From NCBI RefSeq assembly GCF_000275845.1, contig NW_006766901.1:142519-206518 (forward strand): a stretch of DNA of 64,000 nucleotides. The letters are read 5' to 3'. Each line of letters begins with the position of its first letter. The stretch's first letter is position 1. Positions 47,709 to 59,139 of the stretch are shown here, piece by piece. This stretch comes from Dichomitus squalens LYAD-421 SS1 (Eukaryota > Basidiomycota > Agaricomycetes > Polyporales > Polyporaceae). The notes below the pieces were generated by a model. It did not search any database. It saw only the letters and a program-made list of their open reading frames with translations, and had not been told where the DNA came from. The translations under genes were made by a program, and so were the position numbers.

Positions 47709-48329
47709 GAGAATGATGAGTGGGCCCGGAGCACCACCGAGCAACCGCGAAACGATGTTCATGATAGCTGTTTCAGAGGCTTCTGTTGGTTCCTGATGAT
47801 TCCCATCAATCACGGTGTGACTCACCTGTATACCATTGGCCCTGAGGTAACTCAGAGACCCTCTACAGCGGTTACTTGGCATTTCTCCAGTGGCACATGT
47901 CGCGAATGCAGTCTTTGTTGTTTTCAGGAATACACTTGATGCAATCAAGGGTTTAAAACCTGTCGCAATCTGTTGACAACGGCTAGTACCAGTGTACTGT
48001 TCCGTGTCAGAGATGAAGCAACGGGTGGCCCTATATGTGTCCGTTCCTGGTCCTATGATCATTCCGTACAGACGTACAGCAACTCTAACGTTCCAGATTG
48101 ACTACTCAGCAGATTTCGAGCTTCGCGTCTTACGCTACTCATGGTCCCTTAGTTGTCTCAAATGGTTTTTTCTATTCCCTCTGTGAGAGCACCAGACTAC
48201 AATTGTGTAATCCGATGTATGATGAGGCAACAACGATCTGACGGCCCTAACGCTTCCACCATTCTGCCCAGATGCACTACCCCCTGTACCCTGCTGCACC
48301 CTTGACAGAGTAGACCGTCGGAGACGTGC
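47709..48329. other. Intergenic, possible coding remnant
   Basis: A minus frame up to 48062 reads SETAIMNIVSRLLGGAPGP and runs into the LTR element. Without the element it would meet a stop soon after the target site. It shows no recognisable domain. Confidence 0.35.
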
Positions 48330-49542
48330 CTAGGAAGATTTGCCCTGGCTTGTCTCAGCCTCATCCCTGTCACTATCTTGAGTCTCGTCAAGCTCATCTT
48401 CTGATTCATCTTCATCAGTTTCGGGTTCCTCCTCACTCTCCGGCAAATCACACTCATCTCCTTCCCGCATCTCCAGTAGGGTGGGATATAATCTACGGAA
48501 ATCCAGATATTCCAGGGAGATCTGCTGATATCTTGTTATGATGAGCTCCCGGAATTTCCATCAATTCCGCGTAGTATGTGATCATGCTACCGCGCTTCAA
48601 TGATACCTGGCCATCCGATTCTACCAGGCAAACATTGGGATATGGTACTGGTTTGGAGATTCCGCCATTCGTTGCTTTGAACATGAGTGCGATGTCCACT
48701 GGAAGGTATCGCTCATGTGTCTGGCCCCGAAGTGTCAGCTGGAGCTCAATGTGTGTCTCCGCCACAAGGGTCTTCACATCAACAAATGGATGGACTTGGG
48801 AAGGTTTCAAGGTGATGGCGATACCTTGCGGTATTTCTATTTCCTTATCCGGCAATATGGCCTTCGAGCATGCATGTCGATAATGACCAATCTGATAGTC
48901 CTCGGTACCAGAACCACCAAGCCAGTGGAACACTAGTACCCTGACAGGCATTGCCTATGTACGCAATTATTCTCCGTATTCAGCTCATGCGTGCATACAA
49001 GGAACTGGAATCTCACGGTATATGTTTCGCCATTCTCTAACGCTTTGTTGATTCTCTGAATGTGACCAAGATCGGGCGTAAACGTCCATAACCCTCTAGC
49101 ATCATATCCAGTGTGATGCTTATGGCATACTGGTGATCTGTAGTTAGGCCTGTGGGCATCTATGTTGTCACGAAGTGGGAATTGACTCACAGGAAATGAA
49201 ATTTCCATCAGACAGCTTGTCAAAGATCTCCTCTCCCGGTGTTCTGGAGACCATATTGAAGTTTTTGCAGGCCGTGATTAGCTGGCATAATAACAAGCTC
49301 GTGCTGAGGACGTTGAACCTAGTGTGTGTTTGAGTACAACATACCTGATGATCATCATAGTGTGTCTTGGATATCAGATGAGCGCACTGAATATGCTTCG
49401 TAGGTTGCTTTGGTCGATGCAGGTGACCGCAGAGGATACACCTGCTTTTCCATGCATCCCTGATGTTGTGCCGCTGTGTGGAGTTTATGGAAACGGAGGA
49501 GTCTCGAGATGGCACGTTGAGAAGCGATGTATTGGCTTTCAT
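48330..49542 (-). CDS. HNH-endonuclease-like protein, family member 2 (possible frameshift)
   Basis: The N-terminal exon (49542 to about 49190) has RDAWKSRCILCGHLHRPKQP and HIQCAHLISKTHYDDHQ. These match the CxxC...CAH start of fungal HNH_2-type domains. The next exon has SPVCHKHHTGYDARGLWTF, the matching HH-xxYD half, so all metal-ligand positions are represented. A long middle region follows (VFHWLGGSGTEDYQIGHYRH, KPVPYPNVCLVESDGQVSL), and the tail is strongly acidic (EDELDETQDSDRDEAE). Near 48555-48557 (TTT) the frame slips by one. Removing one base gives MEFRELIITRYQQISLEYLD and a natural ending, whereas as written the protein stops soon after. That could be a homopolymer error or a real lesion. 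Nuclease activity is inferred from the motif only. Confidence 0.6.
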
Positions 49543-49582
49543 ATTGAGGAGCTTCTGAAGTGAGGTCGAGGGTAGGCGACAA

Positions 49583-50112
49583 ATGAGAACAGGCTTGATG
49601 AGGTATAATACCAGCCTATCGTGCTCACCTCATATATATATACTAATTAGACCTCCTATAGCTGTATAGCTACTTCTCTAAGTCAGAACTCGGAGACTCC
49701 GCCACATTTCGATTTACATCCTTGAGCCGCGCATAACTGTACCTGAAATGATGAGGTCTCCATCATACCGGACTCGACACTCACTAGCATACGCACTCAG
49801 AGCAACAGGTTGTAAGATCTAATGATGGTGAAGGTTCAGGTCACCATGAAATCACCTCCATTACTATGCCTGATAGGCTATGGGATGTTAGCATGGCCAT
49901 CAACTTGTTGTCAAGCTCGAGGACTCCGTGAATGGAGATGTTGATCAGGCGTGCTATGACACAGCGCCAAGGAAGCGGAAGGAATCACGCGCTAGCCTTG
50001 TGGTATAAATTACAAGCATACTTGCACCATCTGACAGCAAGTCACATCACTCACTCGCTACACTCATTCCGAGATTGTAATCCGTCTCATAGCCTGAATA
50101 TTCTCTGCCACC
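49583..50112. promoter_or_regulatory. Divergent promoter region of HNH-like genes 2 and 3
   Basis: The two genes are transcribed away from each other. A TATATATATA run at about 49633-49643 lies upstream of gene 2, and GGTATAAATTAC at about 50001-50012 lies upstream of gene 3. Confidence 0.5.
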
Positions 50113-51225
50113 ATGGAGGACATACCCCTGAACTCAGCTCAATCTAAGGCCAACGAAACTGTTCTGCAGAGCGTTGCGGAACTATACAACGACCGGTGTG
50201 CTCTCTGTCCGTGGCGCGATGAAAAGCACAAAATATATCGCGTTTTGTTCGACAATGCTAGAGGCAAGAGCCAGGTCCGTTGTCGATTTCTCCGCAAGCC
50301 TTTGTACTCATGGCTAGATTCTGCATAGATCCAATGGCTCAAAGAAGCTAATATAGCTACATTGGCAGTAGACAGCCCCGACACACTTTTCCCATGTGAG
50401 AGAGACTTTGAGCAATCGTGTAAATTGTGCGAGCTAAACTAAGATTATGACAGTGTGCGATAAGCATATTGAAGACCTCCTTGAGGTCAAATATGTCCTC
50501 TGTCCCCCGATTATGGATCTTGAGAGCTTGTTGCAATTCGAGAAGGACGACTGGAACAAGCGAATTGCGGAGGGAACGTTAAGGGACCGGAGGATTCCAT
50601 CGATCAAGGTGTGTGATAATCAACAGTAAGGGACCAGCTCCGTAACATGCCAATATGTTCATAGGATCTCAGCGGGAAACTCTCCTTGATCTGGGTATCG
50701 CAATCTACCTCAGAGACAGCAGATATCTTGGACCTGAGCTTTTGGTTGACCGGACTGGGTTCCCCGCAACCCTCGGACGACTCGGATGAACCGCTTCCCT
50801 GCGTCTTAAGTCCGACATGTCCCCATCAGGTTTTGTTCGACATGAGGGCCCGCAGCCGTTCAGTGGGCATGTTGAAGACCCACATTATTCCCAACAACCC
50901 CAATCCCGGATGCACACTCGAGATCTGTATAGATTTCAATCACACAAGAAAGAAGAAATTCGTACAGCGTATCAATCCTTACGCGTTTCTCGTACAAGCC
51001 ATGGCGACGTTAGGAAATGCGTCGATGCCGGCCGAGCTCTACTTCATACCAAACACCGCCAGTGGCTCTATGCAGCCCATCTATGTCGAGAACCCGGTCT
51101 CAAAGGTTCACTCTCTGCTGTGGGAGCTACGTAATGCATACTCGAGGACAAGGGAAGATTGCATGAAAGACAGGGAACTCTTCCAGAAAGGCGAGCACCC
51201 CCTGCAAAGTAATTCTGCCATGTAA
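50113..51225 (+). CDS. HNH-like CxxC protein, family member 3
   Basis: The four exons are 50113 to about 50274, about 50331-50392, about 50452-50609 and 50665-51225. All junctions are in frame with good splice sites. The first exon holds VAELYNDRCALCPWRDEKHK, a CxxC unit in the HNH position. Exon 3 starts LCDKHIEDLLEVKYVLCPPI and MDLESLLQFEKDDWNKR, equivalent to the LCxxHH half of HNH proteins with one histidine kept. The last exon contains LIWVSQSTSETADILDLSFW, CIDFNHTRKKKF and INPYAFLVQAMATLGNASMP and ends at 51225. The predicted protein is about 310 residues. It resembles gene 1 in exon layout. The partly lost ligands suggest a binding rather than catalytic role, but this is inference. Confidence 0.6.
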
Positions 51226-51855
51226 AAGGTGCGTGATCGTCCGAGCTGGAGTCCCGGCAAATATTTATACTGCTGTTCAAGGCAAGCAGTAGGCGCTGGC
51301 TTTGATGTGCGTCCAATGCAGCAATACCCCAACTAGTGTGAACAGTCGTGCTTATGAAACATGTACGCGAGTGGTATACTGTAGGAGGGATGGGGGCGTC
51401 ATACTTGAACCTTTGCAATGGGAGCGCTGCAAGTCTTGCAATCTCATGAAATCAGTCGTACCTTTCGTTAGTAAAGATCATGAATAAATGCTTGGTACCA
51501 TATGCACTCAGCGTACCTTGATAGATGCGCAACAGTGAAGCATGCATTGGATGTGTCTCGCAACGTTTCCGACTTGCTTCAACCTAGGGCACTTTACATG
51601 ATGTGCCGTCGCACCTGTAGCGTCATCCAGTATCATGGTCATAAATATTAACAGCGTGCTCATTTTCCCGACCTTCCGGGGACATTGATCTCGTGCGATA
51701 CGATAAGAAGTTGAAGCGAGGGTATATACATTGTACTAGAGCGATCGGCGAACAGCTGACTCAAGTCCAATATCACTTCAATTTGGGGGGAGCGACAGTC
51801 TACAAAGCGAATTGCCAAGTGTATGTCTCATCTACGTCAGGATTTGGATTTCCTG
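51226..51855. other. Intergenic, nothing recognised
   Basis: Only short frames. No repeats or RNA genes seen. Confidence 0.4.
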
Positions 51856-52243
51856 TGATCGCCGACTGACCTTCGATGAACAACGGCTGCACCCCCTCCG
51901 GCACCTTTGCCAGCTTCTCTGACGTCCCCTTATGCGCTCTTGATCGTGAACCGTCCCCGCATACAGGCGTACGCCTTGAACTCCCTTATGTGCTCGACGA
52001 CATATAGCGAATGAGCGCACAAGAGTTTGCCTGGTTCCAGCCCGTGGTGTCGTCCATCTTGACGGCGATCAGTTCACATGCACGGCGCTCATGACTTCCA
52101 GATACGACATCTATGGGCTTGTCGCCCCCAATCTAGCTGTAGACCTTGACACTTTCGTGTACGCGCCTCCTGAGGGGCTGGTGAATGGGGGCGTTGTAGC
52201 GCGAATCTTTGGTATCCCAGAGCGCGATATCCAGGACCGGTAG
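51856..52243 (-). pseudogene. Decayed partial copy of the galactonate-dehydratase-like gene
   Basis: This segment aligns with 59930-60305 of the intact gene at 59140-60695, including TTCGATGAACA, GGCTGCACCCCCTC, CATCTTGACGGCG, GGGCTTGTCGCCCCC and CCAGAGCGCGATATCCAG. It carries many substitutions and indels and no open frame. Only the middle third of the gene is present. It is in the same orientation, 8 kb away. Confidence 0.85.
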
Positions 52244-53329
52244 GACCGGCAGCGCGCGGTGGAGATACAGAGCTAGCTATGTGTAGCTGAGTAGTCGCGG
52301 TATAGTCAGATGTGCATCCAACAATGCGGGCCGCGGGCCTTTCTGCTCGCGACATCGAGAAATTCAGCATCAACTTACTTCGTCTATCCTTCTAACGTTG
52401 TGAACTAGAGACCTGGGTCTTCGCTGTGATGGCTCTAAGTGTAGCCCACAGCACCATGTTCGCGTTTGGCGCATGCGATGAGCCGTCACAGCGGGGTCCG
52501 GTGTCTCCAGATCGCAGACGCCTCCAAGGCTACCACTAGTCGCTGGAAAAAGCAGAGTACGGAATCTCACGGAGATCAGCGAATTGGGTACACCAGCTTG
52601 AGCTGTGAGCTGTATTGCTCCACGCACGTAGGAAGGGTGTAAGATGTTGAGATTTCAATGCACTGAGTCACGACTTTGCGTACGAGGTGGATGCCTAGCG
52701 AACACGCGAGGCAGGATTAGATTGGCGCAAGGTGACGCGACGTGTCCTTCAATGCGAGAGCTAACGCAGAGTAATACAATGAGTGCCAAAGGGACATTGA
52801 CTCACGATGGCAATACGCGGGGCTCACCTTCAAGCGGTGCAAACTGCGATGACGCGTTGTGTTTGGCAACCGAATAGTCGCGAGAGTCCAAGGCTCTTAT
52901 TTATCCTCCACATTGTCCGAGTCGTGCAAGTCCTCTCCGCGAATGAGATACTCTGTCGGTATGAAAGGAGGAAAGTTAGGCTACCAATTGTTCAGTTCAA
53001 AGTGACCGAATCACCATTGTAAGAGAAATAGGACGCCTATTCACTTGTCCTCGCGAGCCAGCAAACTCATCTTCTCAGGAGGCGTACCTATGTGCTCTCG
53101 CGGGCTCAACAATTTCCCCGAACGGCTGAGGACAGAAAGAGACCGGGCGAGGTCTATCGAGCACTGCCGATTATGTGCAGAGCACCCGAGACGCGTTCAT
53201 GCAGCAGTACGCTCAGAAGCGGCAAGGTTTGGTGTATTCCGGTAGAGTCCGGTGGACAGCGAATCGAATGAGCAGATAAGTCCACTGCGATCCACAGTTG
53301 TCCGGCACCATACGATGGCACCAGATCGC
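52244..53329. other. Intergenic, nothing recognised
   Basis: Short overlapping frames only; probably decayed sequence continuing between the two relics. Confidence 0.35.
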
Positions 53330-54010
53330 GGCTATCTCAGAGCCTGAAACACCAGTGGGTGCCCAATCCGAACGGCGGGTTACAGCCAAGCGTGCCGATG
53401 TTCTGCGGCTCTATACCCTTTGCATACATGTTCTCCCACTCGCCCGTGATGCCCTGCACGACCTGCACGCCCGCAAGGTACATCATGTTCCGCACCGACG
53501 CATCGTACCCCGCGTCCTGCCCGTTGCACAGGCTGTCCGCCATACTCAGGCGTTCGGGCAGCATGTCAGAGTCGGAAGCTGTCCACATCGTAATGACGCG
53601 GCCGAAGTCGAAGTTGACACGACGTGTGAGTGTCCCGCGGAAGAGCGCTCCGAGCACCACCATCCTCCTGCTGGGTAGTGCGGTACACTCCCATGCCGTT
53701 CGTTGATCGTCATCTTCCCGAATCCAGCTCCCAGAAGCGCGCTGGTCGGACGCGGCCGGTCGCAGTCCAGCGCGCGTCGCGCCCTGAGTGCTTCAGCGTA
53801 CTGTGTGGCTCGACGGTGTAAAGCCGGCTGTACTGCTGTTCGCTCGCACTTTCGTTCAGCTTGGCTCTGCGCGTGTGGAGAACGGCCCACTAAGGCAGCG
53901 CGTCGGTCAGCTCGAAGGCCTCAGTGCGGTAGATGTACAGTGACCACCAACCTGCGGTCCCTGAGGTACGTGTCGGGTAGGGAACCCCATCTATCAGCTC
54001 GCGCCCATCG
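53330..54010 (-). pseudogene. Decayed gene of unknown family
   Basis: Read on the minus strand, protein-like blocks follow in order but in different frames: TRTSGTAGWWSLYIYRTEAF, then LNESASEQQYSRLYTVEPHS and WTATGRVRPARFWELDSG, then FDFGRVITMWTASDSDML and MMYLAGVQVVQGITGEWENM. Stops and shifts separate them. The word RAxLNxxAS recurs at 58110 (AQLNDTASTQKY), hinting that both were one family or one gene. I cannot name it. Confidence 0.45.
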
Positions 54011-55449
54011 ACCCCTTACTGCAGTGCGGCCGACCAAAAACGGAGACACCGTAGCCAAGGAAGCCTTGTTTCAAAGAGATGCCTCCGTCGCCGGCGAGGA
54101 GACAGGAGGACTAGGAAAGGTTAAAGAGAGGGCTGTTGATGAGAGCGGACGTACAAGGCGACACGTTGATCTGGCCCTCACCTTTGACAAGCTGGCAGAT
54201 GTCACCTCAGGCCGTGCAGTGCATGAGGAAGTGCCGCAGCAAGAAGAAGCCAGGAACGTTGCGTTGCGCAGGAAAATGAGTTCGGGGACGCTGACCCACG
54301 CTCTGGCCTGGTCGGTGTACTTCAAAGAACGCGCTTCGGAACCTAGTACACAACAATGCACTCTTGGAGTCACTGACGACGACCTCGGGTGATAAGGGAT
54401 GTGGACGCGGCAGTCGTGAATGATGTCGACACGCTCGATAGTCGGAAGAACGCTAGAATCTGCTGCAGCGCAGTACTGCCATAGCATAGATGGTAGAACT
54501 GGCAATGCGGCAGATCTAGTGACCTTCGCTGATGACAATACACGCTAGGCGCAGGGCGGGGCACTGAACATGATCACGCACCTGATTCCTGGCATCGCTA
54601 GCCATGGCATCGGCTCTCTGAATCTAGTGCCGCTGAAAAGGGGGGCGGTATACAAGAGTACTGATCTTGGGAAGGTATCGGGAGTAGGGCGCAGAATTGT
54701 TCGAGCGGCGGGTGGGGGCGTCGAAACTGCCGGCAGGCGTGTGCAGAGATGGCGGAATGTTGGTACGGGGACCCTGACAAGATGTCTCCACACCGAGGGG
54801 CAGTCGCAGGGCACCTCGGTTCATGTCGCGGTGAGGGGCAAGACATGAGAAGAGAATGAGAAGATGAACCAGACGTCCAAGAGTAGTGGGCGGACAAGAT
54901 TACAGGGAACGGACAACTCGCCTAGATGCGTGCAGAAGTGGAGGAACAGGGCGTGCCAGGTTTGAGACTGAGCAGATGGAAAGCACAGAGGAGGACATAG
55001 CAACATGGCACGATCCTGACACCGTAGTGCCGCGGTTGAGATGCACCATGTCCGCGGGTGGATGACAGAAGATGGAAGCACAGAGAGCGCAAGTGACTGT
55101 ACTGGCAGAGTCGGTGAACTCCGGTAGACAGCGCTGATTTCCGGCAGTTTCCGGTGCACATCGTCGGAGATATCCGGAATTCGACCGATGCTGCCGGACT
55201 TCGTTGGGTAGCGACGAATACCAGGCTTCGCCGTTGGATTGCAAGGACAGCCATCGGATGTCATTGATATTGGATGTCATATTGGTTGTCATTGGATGGG
55301 CAGCTAAGTCCACTGTCATCCAGTGGCATCCGATGCCAATCGGTAACTCACAGTAGACTTCAGTGTCATGTGTACTCCAGGCAACATCTCCCAAAGCGCG
55401 GCATTCGACACTTCCTACCTGGTCGTATACCCAACAAAGCTGTAGCAAC
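54011..55449. other. Intergenic, nothing recognised
   Basis: Frames of 60-230 codons overlap on both strands without domains. Repeats of GATGTCATTGGAT-type words cluster around 55250-55340. Confidence 0.35.
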
Positions 55450-57790
55450 ACGACTTCTGCTCTGACTACTACGTCCGTTTGGTCAAGGAGTGGGCATCCT
55501 ACTTCATCGAAGCAGCCACCCGCTCCAGCTCTCTCGCAATCGGCGAGTTTGGGCATGACTTCCGGAGTTGCCTGTCCAATCCAGACATCAGCGCACATAT
55601 ATCAGACACCACGAAGTAGCGGGTGACGCACTCTAGCTTCGCCTGATTGCCCCGCTCCTTTCACTTTTTCGCCGCAGCTCGCCGGTCGTTACACAGCACG
55701 TACGAGTCGGCGCGTTTCGGGCCGTCGCATCGAGGAACGTACGACAGTGCGTCCTTCTGGTGCCCCTTCTCAACAAGATGCTTCACAAATGCCTCGTAGC
55801 CGATGGGGCTCCGCCGCGATTTGGCAAACACTTCGAGGCCCTCGAAGTCGTGAATTGAAGTGAGCGCTTGGAGCTTGACATACCAGAACCTACAGTGCCA
55901 TCGTGGTCAGCGGTCGGCTAGAGACTGTTCAATACGAACGGGCCGCTTGTCGGGAACTTTGAAGTCGGACTTGATCTTGTCCGCCCGCTTCGCCATGCCG
56001 TTGACGAGGCTGAACGCTTTGTCCGAAGAACGCGAGCTTGCGGTCGGCTTCCTTCTCGAGTATTTGCTGTAGCGTCATGAGGTGTACGCTCTCGTCCATC
56101 ATCTAGGCTTTGGATGAGTATATGCGCATGATGTATCAACTTGGGCGAGTCAAACCTTAGCTTCACATCAGCTGTCCTTGTCCTCGGAGAAGAACTTCTG
56201 CGCGGCTGCGCGGCCTTGACGGACGTAAGCTTCGCTGTCGGGTCCTACATGCATTGCATCAGCCATATTCTATCACCCTCCCGACGGACATAACGCACGG
56301 ACGCGCTCGACGATGACCCGGGACAGCGCCTCGTCGCCCGACTCCAGGTCCGCGTTCTTGCCCGTGCCAGTCGTCTGCGGCTTCGAGCGGAGGATCTTCA
56401 CGCACGCCCGGTGCTTGAGCACCGCGTCAGGCGGCAGGGCAAAGTAGAGATGCGGAGCGCGAGGAGGTGCAGGTTGCGCGCTAGCAGGCGGGAGATGAGG
56501 TGCGTGGGCGAGAGTTGGGTGTATTGCGTGTAGAAGAGTGGGATGCCGATCTCGTAGAAGCGCACGACGTTGAGGACCTTCAGCGTTTAGCCGACTTGGA
56601 TAAAGTCTGTGGGGTCGTAGAGGACCGACCGGACTTTGCGGCCCGGATGAATGTATAAAATCGGCAACATTGGGAGGGCACAGGACATAGCGTACGTTCA
56701 GCAAGCGCCGCTGCCAGAAGGGCTCCGATTCCCGAGCAGCTGCGTCGATGCACTCGTCTACTGCTGCTGCGAGCTCTGGACGTATGCTACGGATACTTTC
56801 GTCAGCTTTCGGCGACGGCCTTGAAGAGTTCTCCTAAGCGTCAAAAGAATGACAGAAGGTGATATCGAGCCGGGACGGAAGACCGAGACAGAGGACGCTG
56901 CATCGCAGTATTAACGGGGGGTCGAAGGGAGCGCATTCGGGAAACGTACTGGGCACCTTTTGAACGAAATCACAGGTGTCTGGACCGATGATACGGGTAC
57001 CGTCCAGCGTTACGGCATGGTCGACCCAGAGTAGAAGTATCTGGAATCGTATGCGCATACATATGGCGGGTGATTCGAACTGGTGTACCCAAACAGTCCT
57101 ACGAGCACTGCATCGTTCCCACACCACTCCGATTGATGCACGTACCCTGATGGGTCTGCCATCGCACTCGTGTCGAACCCGGCCAAGCTGCGCCCGAAGT
57201 CGGTCAACACGACCCAAAGGAGTGCAGAAAAGGTGAGAAGGGCGAGCGACTAACCATCTCGGGAGGGCGATAATGGGTGAATGGCCCGCAGGATATGCGC
57301 TAGTCCAGGCTCTCTAGATCGTCGACACTATATCTCGTCGTCTCTACGGATAGCAGGGCTTCGACATGGCCCGCGATTGGAGAGGTTGTGACAAGCCTGC
57401 GCACGGCCTGTATGCGCTCATGGAGATGATAAAATCGAGTGAACGTACGGACCTGGGTTGGGCAGCGTGAGTGGCTTCCCTCCTGATTACTCCTTCGCCT
57501 CCAAGAACGTCTACGATCCTGGCAACGCAACGAGAGCATGCTCGGGTATCTGCGCATCGATGATCCGTCGCTCCCCGGCCTCGCTTCCAAGCGAGTATTC
57601 GCCTTGCAGGTCATACATTCAGTACGCACCCTCCTCATTGAGTACAACCAGTCGTTCGTGGCCTGTCCAGCCGCTGGGTCTCGATGAGGTGGAAGCGGTG
57701 GTCCGGGTTGGTCAGATTCAGAAAAACGTCATAGCTGTGATCGAGGACAGGGTTAGCGATGGTTCCTCGCGCGAACCGTTACTGGCGAAA
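55450..57790 (-). pseudogene. VPS16: Decayed VPS16 (HOPS/CORVET subunit) gene
   Basis: VPS16 is a core subunit of the vacuolar tethering complexes. Blocks in correct order on the minus strand are: GHERLVVLNEEGAY (about 57660), MYDLQGEYSLGSEAGERRI (57550), VEALLSVETTRYSVDDLESL (57330), DFGRSLAGFDTSAMA (57190), RIIGPDTCDFVQKVP (56980), AVDECIDAAARESEPFWQRR (56740), LKHRACVKILRSKPQTTGTG (56400), AQKFFSEDK (56180), FWYVKLQALTSIHDFEGLEV (55870) and a C-terminal stretch to 55450. They are separated by stops (for example after EEGAY and inside PGS-stop-TFLEAKE) and frame changes that introns do not explain. The N-terminal quarter is not recognisable. A working VPS16 must exist elsewhere in the genome if this reading is right. 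Confidence 0.8.
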
Positions 57791-59139
57791 CACCTTGTTT
57801 GAGGTCTGCATATAATATTGGTTAGATAATGTCACGATATCGTGAGGTTCGTCATACTCGGACAAATCAAACATGTCGTAGTCCTCACCGATGTAGACAC
57901 GGACGTGACAATGCGCGAGTGCCCCGCCAAGAGGCGTTCCGTTCTCCTGCTGGACAGTGCATTACACGCTGTGCAGCTTGTGAGGAGCGTAGTTGTATTC
58001 TCGAACGCACCTCCGCCCAACGTTCCCTCATCACACGCAAGTACGCGAGTGCGGCAGCGTACTTTTGGGTGCTCGCGGTGTCGTTCAGCTGGGCTCTGAG
58101 CACGAAGGCGATCGTAAGCTGTCGCTCGTCGCCAGTGAGGTGAAGGGGTTCAGAGTAGCTCATCGCGCACAAGGGATAGCAGACCAGTTGCCAGTAAGCC
58201 CAGGAACAAGAGCAAAGGAGCCGCAGAGCCAGAACGAGCGTAGCAAAGGAGAACAGAAGGGTAGGAGAAGTGGAGGAGTAGACGTATGACTATCAGCGTC
58301 GACAGGAAGGTCGTGGGGACATAGCGAATAACCTGCGCGACTGAAGGATGACCGTGCGGGGAGGGGCAGTCACAGCCGCACGTTCATGGGGTGAAGGTAA
58401 GGGAAGTGGCAAAGAGATTGGACAGAGATGGACAAGACCGGCAACTTACCTCTGCAATCGTAGAAGGGCAGCCGTACAGCGAGAGATATACCACGTCGAG
58501 ACCACGGAGATGTCGGCCAAGGCCGCGCAGTGGACGGGGGGATAAAGACACGACATACGAGGAAGTCGATCTCAAGGCTGAGCGCTGCCGATGCACGCGT
58601 TGGCCCCATTAATTGATGTACCTTGGAGGATGATAGCACGAACACTCTCCAGAGCCTAGTGAAAGGAAATGAGAAAACGGAGTAACTCGATACTTGGAGT
58701 CTTGGACGCGAACCGGTGGCAACAGAGGCACGTGACTATCATCGCCCACTGTAGGCACCCTCGCTCGACTGAGCATACTGAGCTACAAGACATGAGACCT
58801 TGCTGTCACATTCACTTAAGCTAGAAATCTTGTTATCCAAAAGGTCCGCATATCCACTAGGGCATGCTCGCCTGAATGCTGCTGAGGCAGCTTGGGTCGG
58901 GATTTTAGGCCGTGAGGCAGGGGTTTACAGACATTACGGTTCAAGACACGTGAGAGAGTCGCGTCGCAGAGCTTGACGGGGGCGCCGCTCCGCTACTGAC
59001 ACAGCGCTCCGAGAACTTCGGAGTCTCCATTTACTTACCCATCACATATCCGAGTCATCTGGCTGAATTTCGCTAGAAGCTAGCTCTTGTTGGTCTCGTT
59101 GGTCTAGGAGCTTGCCCAGATGCATAGCTCACACAACAT
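57791..59139. other. Intergenic, unassigned frame
   Basis: A minus frame at 57885-58172 reads MSYSEPLHLTGDERQLTIAF and AQLNDTASTQKYAAALAYLR. It looks like a real protein N-terminus but has no clear downstream exons; it may be the 5' end of a decayed gene. The rest shows nothing. Confidence 0.35.

Noticed and set aside
53703..54392. 229-codon + strand frame
   Set aside because: Antisense to protein-like minus-strand blocks; composition is arginine-rich shadow coding.
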